Below are positions 1 to 5,634 of a stretch of DNA of 11,474 nucleotides, in pieces. The translations under genes and the position numbers were made by a program. The number at the start of each line of letters is the position of its first letter. Positions within the stretch are counted from its first letter, which is position 1. Source of the stretch: an uncultured Collinsella sp. (GTDB taxonomy: Bacteria; Actinomycetota; Coriobacteriia; Coriobacteriales; Coriobacteriaceae); the NCBI GenBank assembly GCA_902475375.1, contig CABRZC010000064.1, positions 1 through 11,474 of the forward strand. Reading direction: 5' to 3'. The notes below the pieces were generated by a model that worked only from the letters and a program-made list of their open reading frames with translations, made no database searches and was not told the DNA's origin.

Positions 1-116
1 GGTCGGTCCTATCGGTTTTACGGTAGTAAACCGGCATAGTTTTGAAATGGCACTGTTCGACTAGCAGCGTTATGGAGCTTCTGCACGCCCTCCCGTTCGG
101 TTTTTCGCTGGATGGG

Positions 117-122
117 TATACT
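117..122 (+). promoter_or_regulatory. Candidate -10 box for the membrane protein gene
   Basis: TATACT matches the sigma-A -10 consensus at five of six positions and lies about 39 nt upstream of the start codon at 161. No convincing -35 box is visible at 16-18 nt spacing; the nearest candidate is GTTCGG at 95-100. The rest of positions 1-160 holds no gene that I can support. A small imperfect inverted repeat (CGGTTT at 13-18 with AAACCG at 28-33) may be the tail of an upstream unit, but it lacks a clear T tract. Confidence 0.35.
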
Positions 123-160
123 CTCATCCGCAATACAGGCCGGAATGAGGAGGAATCCAA

Positions 161-1168
161 ATGCCGGATAACGGGTCAATACAAAAAAGAGGTGCGCACG
201 AGATGGCCCATGGGCGTCCTGTCCAGATAACTGAGCATACGACGGTAACCGAGCTACAGCCCAGCCTGTCCGATGTCGTGTGCGCAAACAAAAAGCTGCA
301 GATTGGCTTTATCGTTGCGCTCGTGGTACTGGCGCTGCTGTCGGGCTTTGTAGCTCGTCCGCATTTCGCCGATACCAAAACATGGGACTCCACCATCGAG
401 GTTATCGACCAAAAGAAGGGCAACGTTTTGGCGCTCACGACCTCGTGCGTTGCCCTATCTGCGGGTATTACCGCGCTGCCGGGCGATACGGGAACGCCAG
501 TCGCCGAGCAGCTCGCGCAGCTTTCAGGCAACCTTGGTATCGTGCTTGCCGTGCTATACCTAGAGAAATATTTGCTTACGATTTTGTGGTCGGTTGGCCT
601 GGGCATCCTGATCCCGTTTGCGCTGGTGCTCTTTGCGATCTCACTTGGCATTCACGGACGCTGGAGCACGAGCACAGTCATTCGCCGCGTGGCAACGCGT
701 GTGCTGGTGGTCGCCATAATTGGCATGGTGTTGGTGCCTGCAAGCGTATGGGTGTCGCAGAAGGTCGATGAAACGTATCGCGTAAGTATTGAGCAAGCTC
801 AGCAAAAGGCTGCGGATGCGGCAGATAGCGACAGCTCCAAAGCAAGCAAGAAAAAGACCGAGTCCACAGAGTCCAAGAATGTGCTTGAGCAGCTTGCCGA
901 CGGCGCCTCGGGTCTTGTCACGTCGGTGACCAGCGGCGCCAAGCAGATGACCGATGAGATTGTGCAGCAGGTGACCGATCTGATCGAAGGCGTCATCGTG
1001 ATGATCGTGACCTCGTGTGTTATCCCATTGCTGGTGCTCGCGGCGTTTCTGTGGCTGGGACACACGCTGTTGGGGATCGATATTTCCGGTCCAGCGAGCT
1101 ATTTGACGGGCCGCTTTCTGAGCACTCCGTCCAAGCACACCAAAAAGGTGGGCAGTCCGAGTAACTAA
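161..1168 (+). CDS. Uncharacterised multi-spanning membrane protein
   Basis: This 335-residue protein is of unknown function. The start is supported by a GAGGAGG ribosome binding site at 147-153, seven nt before the ATG. A polar N-terminus of about 45 residues is followed by hydrophobic stretches at roughly 47-64, 124-139, 143-163, 180-199 and 277-303, with a weaker one near 88-106. Between the fourth and fifth clear segments lies a hydrophilic region (about 200-275) that is rich in Ala, Gln, Ser, Lys and Glu and may be coiled-coil. The block around residues 88-142 (SAGITALPGDTGTPVAEQLA, then LEKYLL) looks like the conserved core of a family of gut-bacterial membrane proteins, but I cannot name a domain or function. 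There is no cleavable signal peptide or catalytic motif. The gene is a single transcription unit closed by the terminator at 1199-1233 and has no visible link to the sugar genes. Confidence 0.85.
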   Translation: MPDNGSIQKRGAHEMAHGRPVQITEHTTVTELQPSLSDVVCANKKLQIGFIVALVVLALLSGFVARPHFADTKTWDSTIEVIDQKKGNVLALTTSCVALSAGITALPGDTGTPVAEQLAQLSGNLGIVLAVLYLEKYLLTILWSVGLGILIPFALVLFAISLGIHGRWSTSTVIRRVATRVLVVAIIGMVLVPASVWVSQKVDETYRVSIEQAQQKAADAADSDSSKASKKKTESTESKNVLEQLADGASGLVTSVTSGAKQMTDEIVQQVTDLIEGVIVMIVTSCVIPLLVLAAFLWLGHTLLGIDISGPASYLTGRFLSTPSKHTKKVGSPSN

Positions 1169-1198
1169 AACAGCTGTATATACCGGGGCATACCGCCG

Positions 1199-1233
1199 AA
1201 GGGCGGCCGAGACACGTTCTCGGCCGCCCTTTT
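1199..1233 (+). terminator. Intrinsic terminator after the membrane protein gene
   Basis: A perfect 11-bp GC-rich stem (GGGCGGCCGAG at 1201-1211 with CTCGGCCGCCC at 1219-1229) has a 7-nt loop and is followed by TTTTGTTTG. Two A-T pairs extend the base of the stem. It begins 30 nt after the stop codon at 1168 and insulates lacAB from upstream transcription. Confidence 0.9.
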
Positions 1234-1299
1234 GTTTGTTGAGCACATGGTCGCTACGTTCGCGCCGGGCCCAAACGGTCGCCAATCATCCGCGAACGG

Positions 1300-1421
1300 T
1301 ATTTGTTCAAAAAAGAACAAAGACAAACAAATTATTGTTGCAGTCTCTGTTCGAATGTGTTCAAATAAACATGAACAGTGAAGAACCGCACATTCAGATG
1401 CCCGGACCTGAACGCGGTTCA
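1300..1421 (+). promoter_or_regulatory. Cluster of GTTC/GAAC half-sites upstream of lacA (candidate repressor operators)
   Basis: This stretch holds several small inverted repeats built on one theme. TTTGTTC (1302-1308) faces GAACAAA (1315-1321) across six A. TGTTCG (1348-1353) and TGTTCA (1358-1363) are repeated at a 10-nt period. TGTTCA (1358-1363) faces TGAACA (1372-1377) across 8 nt. TGAAC (1409-1413) faces GTTCA (1417-1421) across 3 nt. Repeated symmetric half-sites around a promoter are typical of repressor binding. The DeoR-family protein encoded at 9555-10358 is a plausible binder because family members such as LacR control lacABCD operons. That assignment is inference. The rest of the 303-nt gap between genes (1169-1471) holds the upstream terminator and no supportable gene. 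Confidence 0.5.
1338..1366 (+). promoter_or_regulatory. Candidate lacAB promoter
   Basis: TTGCAG (1338-1343, four of six matches to TTGACA) is followed after 17 nt by TCAAAT (1361-1366, four of six matches to TATAAT). Transcription would start near 1373, inside the TGTTCA...TGAACA inverted repeat, so a repressor bound there would block the promoter. The boxes are weak and the assignment is tentative. Confidence 0.3.
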
Positions 1422-1471
1422 ACACTTCCAAACAGAAACTGCGCACCTGCGTATCTCTCAAGGAGGATGTC

Positions 1472-1900
1472 ATGAGGGTTGTAATCGCTTCCGATGCCGA
1501 CGGTATGTCGATGAAGGAGTCCATCAAGGAGATGCTCATCGCCGACGGTCACGAGGTCGTCGACTATTCCGAGACCCCTGCCGCGGACTTTGTCGATTCC
1601 GCCACCGCCGTTGCCAAGGACCTGCTGGAGCACAAGGATTCTCAGGGCTTCGCATTCGATAAGTACGGCGTCGGCTCCTATATGGCCGCCGTCAAGATCA
1701 AGGGCATGGTCGTCGCCAACATTTCCGATGAGCGTTCCGCTTACATGACCCGCGAGCACAACGGCTCGCGCATGGTCACCATGGGTCCGGGCGTTGTGGG
1801 CACCGAGGTCGCCAAGAAGATCGCCCGCGAGTTCCTGCGCGCCCAGTACGCCGGCGGCCGTCACCAGATCCGTGTCGACATGCTCAACAAGATGGCCTAA
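1472..1900 (+). CDS. lacA: Galactose-6-phosphate isomerase subunit LacA
   Basis: LacA and LacB together isomerise D-galactose-6-phosphate to D-tagatose-6-phosphate, the first cytoplasmic step of the tagatose-6-phosphate pathway. The 142-residue length matches the usual LacA of about 141. The protein has the RpiB/LacAB fold pattern, starting with MRVVIASDADGMSMK. The block around residues 64-80 (DKYGVGSYMAAVKIKG) replaces the Cys-containing CGTGIG loop of RpiB and LacB, as is normal for LacA, which cannot act alone. The stretch SDERSAYMTREHN (about 88-100) and the downstream GPGVVG are also typical. An AGGAGGA ribosome binding site at 1461-1467 sets the start. lacB follows after 63 nt on the same strand. 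Control is likely through the half-site cluster upstream. Confidence 0.93.
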   Translation: MRVVIASDADGMSMKESIKEMLIADGHEVVDYSETPAADFVDSATAVAKDLLEHKDSQGFAFDKYGVGSYMAAVKIKGMVVANISDERSAYMTREHNGSRMVTMGPGVVGTEVAKKIAREFLRAQYAGGRHQIRVDMLNKMA

Positions 1901-1963
1901 CGAGAGCCACCGAGAACTCGAACTTCTACCTCAACTTGTGAATTCAGACGAAAGGACGTTCTG

Positions 1964-2488
1964 ATGAAGAAGACCATCGCAATCGGTTGCGACCATATCG
2001 TTACGGACGAGAAGATCTATCTGGCCGACCGCCTGGAGCAGGCTGGCTACAAGGTGCTCGACTGCGGCACCTACAGCCACACCCGTACGCACTATCCCAT
2101 CTACGGTAAGGCCGTGGGCGAGGCTGTTGCCAGCGGCAAGGCCGACTTTGGCGTGGCCCTGTGCGGCACCGGCATCGGCATCACCAACGCCGTCAACAAG
2201 GTTCCCGGCGCCCGCTGCGCCCTGGTTCGCGACATGACCTCTGCCCTGTATGCCCGTCGCGAGCTCAACGCCAACATCGTGGGCTTTGGCGGCAAGATCA
2301 CCGGCGAGTTCCTGATGGCTGACATCATGCTTGCCTTCCTGGAGGAGCCCTACGAGAAGACCCCCGAGCACGATGCCCTGATTGCCAAGATTGATGCCTG
2401 CAACAAGGCCGACGCCGAGGCTCAGGCTGACCCGCACTTCTTTGACGAGTTCCTGGAGAAGTGGGACCGCGGCGAATACCACGACTAA
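1964..2488 (+). CDS. lacB: Galactose-6-phosphate isomerase subunit LacB
   Basis: This is the Cys-containing partner of LacA in galactose-6-phosphate isomerase. It is 174 residues long, close to the family's 171. Family features visible are GCDHIVTDEK at residues 8-17 (the Asp-His pair), ALCGTGIGITNAVNKVPG at 65-82 (Cys67 and Thr69 correspond to the RpiB active-site positions), and ALVRDMTSALYARRELNANI at 86-105. The start is supported by AAAGGA at 1951-1956, seven nt before the ATG. It is probably co-transcribed with lacA. Unlike compact lac operons, where lacC follows closely, here 340 nt without a gene separate it from lacC, with room for attenuation or a separate promoter. Confidence 0.94.
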   Translation: MKKTIAIGCDHIVTDEKIYLADRLEQAGYKVLDCGTYSHTRTHYPIYGKAVGEAVASGKADFGVALCGTGIGITNAVNKVPGARCALVRDMTSALYARRELNANIVGFGGKITGEFLMADIMLAFLEEPYEKTPEHDALIAKIDACNKADAEAQADPHFFDEFLEKWDRGEYHD

Positions 2489-2529
2489 GGAGGTTCCGGC
2501 GTTCTACCGAACGCCAGACCAGTCGACGC

Positions 2530-2556
2530 TGCGAAGCCATCTGGCGGGCGAGCTGC
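2530..2556 (+). repeat. 27-nt imperfect direct repeat, copy 1
   Basis: The copy begins TGCGAAGCCATCTGGC and matches copy 2 (2672-2698) at 23 of 27 positions. Its segment 2533-2546 is also complementary to 2618-2631 at 13 of 14 positions, so it can form a hairpin with the middle element. Confidence 0.75.
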
Positions 2557-2617
2557 CGTTCAGCTTCAGCGGCATGGCCAGAAGGTCAATGCCGCCTCGC
2601 TTCAAGGCACCTTGCCT

Positions 2618-2631
2618 CGCCAGCTGGCTTC
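2618..2631 (-). repeat. Inverted partial copy of the 27-nt repeat
   Basis: CGCCAGCTGGCTTC is the reverse complement of the core of copy 1 with one mismatch (13 of 14). It also pairs with the core of copy 2 (12-nt core 2675-2686, 10 of 12). The two pairings exclude each other because they share this arm. Confidence 0.7.
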
Positions 2632-2671
2632 ACGCTGACGTTGGGGGTGCCTGTGGGGTCGCCCCTGTTGT

Positions 2672-2698
2672 TGCGAAGCCGTCTGGCAAGCGAACTGC
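2672..2698 (+). repeat. 27-nt imperfect direct repeat, copy 2
   Basis: The copy begins TGCGAAGCCGTCTGGC and differs from copy 1 (2530-2556) at four of 27 positions. The two copies are 142 nt apart start to start and bound most of the repeat-like part of the lacB-lacC spacer. Confidence 0.75.
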
Positions 2699-2774
2699 TC
2701 TGATAACACTTTTGCTTGCTGAGCTTGTGTGCTTCGTTTTGGCGGTACCCGGCATTCTGCGGCTTTTTAATTGA

Positions 2775-2811
2775 CGGCTCGCGTTTCTGTGAGGGGGCGC
2801 GGGCCGGTTTT
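2775..2811 (+). terminator. Candidate attenuator or terminator hairpin before lacC
   Basis: CGGCTCGCG (2775-2783) pairs with CGCGGGCCG (2798-2806), a 9-bp GC-rich stem with one G-U pair and a 14-nt loop. It is followed by GTTTTCT. It ends seven nt before the lacC ribosome binding site, the position expected of a leader attenuator. The T tract is short and the loop long, so it may be only a leaky terminator or mRNA-stabilising hairpin. Confidence 0.4.
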
Positions 2812-2828
2812 CTAAACAGGAGTTCAAT

Positions 2829-3764
2829 ATGATTCTGACCGTTACCATGAACCCGTCGATTGATACGCGCTATCAGCTCGACAAGCTGATCATCGACGAT
2901 GTTAACCGCGTGACGCCCGAAAAGACCGCTGGCGGCAAGGGCCTCAACGTGAGCCGCGTGCTGTTGCAGCTGGGCGACGACGTACTTGCAACCGGCTTGC
3001 TTGGCGGGCACATGGGTGCCTATATGGCCGAGCTCATGGATGCCGATGGTGTCAAGAATGACTTTGTGCCCATCGCCGGTGAGACGCGCATTTGCCTGAA
3101 TATTCTGCACGAGGGTAATCAGACCGAGCTGCTGGAGAGCGGCCCACAGATCGTCCCAGCCGAGCTCGAGGCCTTTACGGCCAAGTTCGCCGAGCTTGCA
3201 GCGAAGGCTGACGTTGTGACGCTTTCGGGCTCGCTGCCGCGTGGCGTCGATGCCGGCTACTATGCCGAGCTCGTCAAGATCGCCGAAGAGGCGGGCGCCA
3301 AGGTGCTGCTCGACACCTCGGGCGCATCGCTGGAGGCCGCGCTGGAGTCCGACGCTAAGCCTGAGCTCGTAAAGCCCAACCTGACCGAGATTAACGGCCT
3401 GCTGGGTACGTCCTTTACGACCGATGATGTCGATGCCCTGCGCGAGGCGCTTGCCGCCGATGGCCGCTTTGCCGGTATTCCCTGGGTCGTCGTTTCGATG
3501 GGCGCTGCCGGTTCGGTGGGCTTCCATGAGGGTCGCGCGTTCCGCGCCAAGACGCCCGCGATTGCGGCTGTGAACGCGACGGGTTCCGGCGACTCGACCA
3601 TCGCCGGCTTTGCGCATGCCATTGCTGCTGGTGCCGATGACGTCACGGTGCTCAAGACTGCCAATACCTGCGGCAAGCTCAACGCCATGGATCCCAAGAC
3701 CGGCCACCTGGTCATGGACCGCTGGGACGAGATCTACAACAGCGTTGAGGTCGTAGAGTTGTAG
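2829..3764 (+). CDS. lacC: Tagatose-6-phosphate kinase LacC (PfkB family)
   Basis: LacC uses ATP to phosphorylate D-tagatose-6-phosphate to tagatose-1,6-bisphosphate in the cytoplasm. The 311-residue protein has the PfkB ribokinase fold. MNPSID is at residues 7-12, the first signature GGKGLNVSR at 35-43, GNQTELLESGP at 96-106 (typical of LacC), SGSLPRG at 133-139, KPN at 182-184, and the second signature NATGSGDSTIAG at 249-260 with catalytic base Asp255. The GSGDSTIAG form favours LacC over 1-phosphofructokinase (FruK, usually GAGDSM), though dual specificity is possible. The start is set by AGGAG at 2818-2822, six nt upstream. It follows lacAB in the same direction and is probably in the same operon across the 340-nt spacer. 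The aldolase for its product is not adjacent, but a class II candidate lies at 10691. Confidence 0.92.
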   Translation: MILTVTMNPSIDTRYQLDKLIIDDVNRVTPEKTAGGKGLNVSRVLLQLGDDVLATGLLGGHMGAYMAELMDADGVKNDFVPIAGETRICLNILHEGNQTELLESGPQIVPAELEAFTAKFAELAAKADVVTLSGSLPRGVDAGYYAELVKIAEEAGAKVLLDTSGASLEAALESDAKPELVKPNLTEINGLLGTSFTTDDVDALREALAADGRFAGIPWVVVSMGAAGSVGFHEGRAFRAKTPAIAAVNATGSGDSTIAGFAHAIAAGADDVTVLKTANTCGKLNAMDPKTGHLVMDRWDEIYNSVEVVEL

Positions 3765-3786
3765 CGGTTGCGACTCCTAATAGAAT

Positions 3787-3850
3787 GAGCGTGGATAATC
3801 TCCCGCTTTTGGTGCCCATACGAGCTCAAAGTGGGAGATTTTCCACGCTC
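3787..3850. repeat. Long inverted repeat A (23-nt arms), palindromic intergenic element
   Basis: The left arm 3787-3809 (GAGCGTGGATAATCTCCC...) and right arm 3828-3850 (...GGGAGATTTTCCACGCTC) match at 21 of 23 positions around an 18-nt loop. It lies 22 nt after the lacC stop and has no T tract after the right arm on the + strand, so it does not look like a standard terminator. The arms are longer and less GC-rich than those of the terminators in this window. It may be a copy of a dispersed palindromic repeat and may protect the lacC mRNA 3' end. Confidence 0.75.
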
Positions 3851-3851
3851 G

Positions 3852-3912
3852 AGTCATTAGTCGTCGGGGATGTTCTTTAATGACTAGTCGTTTAAGAACA
3901 TCCCCAATGACT
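3852..3912. repeat. Long palindrome B (40-nt core plus flanking 7-bp arms)
   Basis: Positions 3866-3905 form a nearly loopless palindrome. The arms GGGGATGTTCTTTAATGACT and AGTCGTTTAAGAACATCCCC match at 18 of 20 positions around the perfect centre GACTAGTC (3882-3889). It is flanked by AGTCATT (3852-3858) and AATGACT (3906-3912), which can pair around it. AATGACTA also occurs inside the core (3879-3886), so the left flank has two possible partners. It directly abuts element A. The lack of loop and T tract argues against a simple terminator and suggests a mobile or repetitive palindromic unit. Confidence 0.75.
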
Positions 3913-3915
3913 AAC

Positions 3916-3959
3916 CAATAAAACGGCGCCCGCCGGCGATGTTGCCGGCGGGCGCCGTT
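3916..3959 (-). terminator. Strong intrinsic terminator of the galK-galT operon
   Basis: A perfect 16-bp stem (AACGGCGCCCGCCGGC at 3922-3937 with its complement at 3944-3959) encloses a 6-nt loop. Read on the - strand, the stem is followed by TTATTGG, and with the last two stem bases this gives TTTTATT. It lies 46 nt after the galT stop. On the + strand the stem is followed only by GTCTTG, so it is a better terminator for galT than for lacC, but it may act in both directions. Confidence 0.85.
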
Positions 3960-4005
3960 GTCTTGAAGACGAAATGATTCGTTTTCCTCTGTCCCCAAGG
4001 GATCA

Positions 4006-5634
4006 TTACAGTGAGTCGATAAAGCGCTGTTGGGCGGCGCGGCCGGCTTCGTCCCACTTAAAGACGCCGGCGTTGTCGAGCACGTGGCCAAACACCACGC
4101 CGACCTCCTCGTGCAGGATATCGATGGCGTTGTCCGCCGTAAGCTCGTCGGCGCGGCGGGCAAAAACATCTTCGGCCCATGCGGCGTGGCTGCGGCAAAG
4201 GTCGTCGCCCTCGAGCGCGCTGGCAAGGGCGTAGCTGGCATCGGCTTTGGCCGCTAGCAGGTGCTCGCGGACAGCGTCGAGCTCGGGAACCAAGCGCGGC
4301 GGCAAAATGGCCAGGCCCATGACTTCGATCAGGCCGATGTTCTCCTTTTTAATATGGTGATACTCGGCATGCGGGTGGAATACGCCCAGCGGATGCTCGT
4401 CGGTCGTGATATTGCAGCGAAGCGCCAGGTAAGCCTCGTAGATCTCGCCGCCGGCATTGCCGCGGGAGTCGACGCGGCGGATGACGGGCGTCACGGTGTT
4501 GTGCGCCGTGCCGTCGACTGTGTGCGCGATGACGCCAACCGACTCATCGGTCCACTCGCGCCAGGCGAGAATAATCTTCTCGGCGGCATCGAGCAGCTGA
4601 GCGCGGTCGTGCGAGCGCAGGCGCAGCACCGAAAGCGGCCACTGCAGCACGGTACCGCTGACCTGGTCAAAGCCGGGCACGCTAAACTGCGAGACTTCGG
4701 TGGCATGCATCATGGGGAACTCGTGCGCGCCGCCTTGGAAGTGGTCGTGCGACAGAATCGAGCCGCCCACGATGGGCAGGTCGGCATTAGAGCCGATAAA
4801 GTAGTGCGGGAACAGGTCCACAAAGTCGAGCAAACAGGAGAGGCTCTTGCGATCCACGTGCATCGGACGATGCTCGGAGCTCATGGCAATGCAATGCTCG
4901 TTAAAGTACGCGTACGGGCTGTACTGGAAGCCCCAGCGCTCGCCGTCGAGCTGGATGGGGATAACGCGCAGGTTCTGACGGGCGGGGTGGGCGCCGCCGT
5001 CGGCTGTTGCGGAACGTCCTGGATAGCCCTCGTTTTCGATACAGAGCTGGCAGGCGGGATACTTCTCGCCCGTGTTCTTGGCCGCACCGGCCGCGGCGAT
5101 ATCGCGCGGGTCCTTTTCGGGCTTGGACAGGTTGATGGTGATCTCAAGATCGCCCCAGTTGGTAGGGGTGCTCCATTTGATGTTGCGCGCGATGGCGGCA
5201 CGGCGCACGTAGCCGGCGTCGCAGCACAGGCCGTAGAACCAGTCGGTCGCGGTGCGGGGCTCATTGACGCCCATACGTCCGTTGAACTCCTCGTTTACAA
5301 CCGAAGGCCTCGGCATGAGCGCGCCCATGATGCGCATGGCGATGCGGTCGCGGCCCGACGCCGTGTCCTTGGCAGCGCCGTTGGCAACGGCGGCCTCGGA
5401 AAGCACGGCAAGCGTGCCTTCAAGGTCAAAGTCGGGCAGGGTATCGGGGTGCAAAAGTGAGAGTTTCTCAACCTGGAGCGCCCAGGCCATGTCAAGCGCT
5501 GGGCCCGTAGCACCGATGCACTCGAGAATGGTGTTGTAGGCCCAGATGCGGTCATCCTGTCCGATCATCGATCGGTGGATGGCATATTCGATGAGGCCCT
5601 GCGCAGCCTCGCGCACGTCGGTCATTACAGCCAT
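4006..5634 (-). CDS. galT: Hexose-1-phosphate uridylyltransferase, class II GalT
   Basis: GalT transfers UMP from UDP-glucose to galactose-1-phosphate, giving UDP-galactose and glucose-1-phosphate (Leloir pathway, cytoplasm). The 542-residue protein is of the class II type, longer than the roughly 350-residue class I GalT. Visible features are YPACQLCIENEGYPGR at 192-207, ILSHDHFQGG at 293-302 (the His296-x-His298-x-Gln300 nucleotidyl-transfer motif) and VFHPHAEYHHIKKENIGL at 418-435. The gene overlaps galK: the galK TAA (5627-5625) shares a base with an ATG at 5625. The start chosen here (5634) is nine nt upstream, in frame, and ten nt from an AGGGGG sequence; the coupled ATG at 5625 (three residues shorter) is nearly as likely. 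The gene is translationally coupled to galK. No galE is in the window. Confidence 0.93.
   Translation of the reverse strand: MAVMTDVREAAQGLIEYAIHRSMIGQDDRIWAYNTILECIGATGPALDMAWALQVEKLSLLHPDTLPDFDLEGTLAVLSEAAVANGAAKDTASGRDRIAMRIMGALMPRPSVVNEEFNGRMGVNEPRTATDWFYGLCCDAGYVRRAAIARNIKWSTPTNWGDLEITINLSKPEKDPRDIAAAGAAKNTGEKYPACQLCIENEGYPGRSATADGGAHPARQNLRVIPIQLDGERWGFQYSPYAYFNEHCIAMSSEHRPMHVDRKSLSCLLDFVDLFPHYFIGSNADLPIVGGSILSHDHFQGGAHEFPMMHATEVSQFSVPGFDQVSGTVLQWPLSVLRLRSHDRAQLLDAAEKIILAWREWTDESVGVIAHTVDGTAHNTVTPVIRRVDSRGNAGGEIYEAYLALRCNITTDEHPLGVFHPHAEYHHIKKENIGLIEVMGLAILPPRLVPELDAVREHLLAAKADASYALASALEGDDLCRSHAAWAEDVFARRADELTADNAIDILHEEVGVVFGHVLDNAGVFKWDEAGRAAQQRFIDSL

Larger units (their letters stand above)
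2489..2828 (+). other. 340-nt untranslated spacer between lacB and lacC with repeats and hairpins
   Basis: No open frame here has a ribosome binding site, and the reading frames that cross it are peptides of no recognisable family. It begins with a perfect 7-bp hairpin (GGCGTTC at 2498-2504 with GAACGCC at 2509-2515), 9 nt after the lacB stop and without a T tract. It then carries a 27-nt imperfect direct repeat (2530-2556 and 2672-2698), an inverted copy of part of that repeat between the two (2618-2631), and a CAAGG/CCTTG hairpin (2603-2614). Near the end is a hairpin followed by T residues, just before the lacC ribosome binding site. It could be a decayed dispersed intergenic repeat or a folded regulatory leader for lacC; the sequence alone does not decide. 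Confidence 0.6.

Noticed and set aside
2382..2774. Open frame running from inside lacB through the lacB-lacC spacer, with a hydrophobic C-terminus
   Set aside because: It starts within lacB in another frame, has no good ribosome binding site, and most of its length is the repeat-containing spacer.
2489..2828. Known riboswitch class or T-box in the lacB-lacC spacer
   Set aside because: I see none of the conserved cores that I could recognise, so only an unassigned structured spacer is claimed.
2586..3707. Long open frame opposite lacC (about 370 codons, - strand)
   Set aside because: It mirrors the high-GC codon pattern of lacC, has no ribosome binding site or recognisable domain, and lacC has complete family motifs.
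3787..3959. CRISPR array or attachment site suggested by repeated inverted sequences
   Set aside because: The repeats are different palindromes, not regularly spaced identical direct repeats, and there is no integrase or cas gene.
4261..5460. Long open frame opposite galT (about 400 codons, + strand)
   Set aside because: Antisense shadow of a gene with full class II GalT motifs; low-complexity composition rich in Ala, Gly, Val and Arg.
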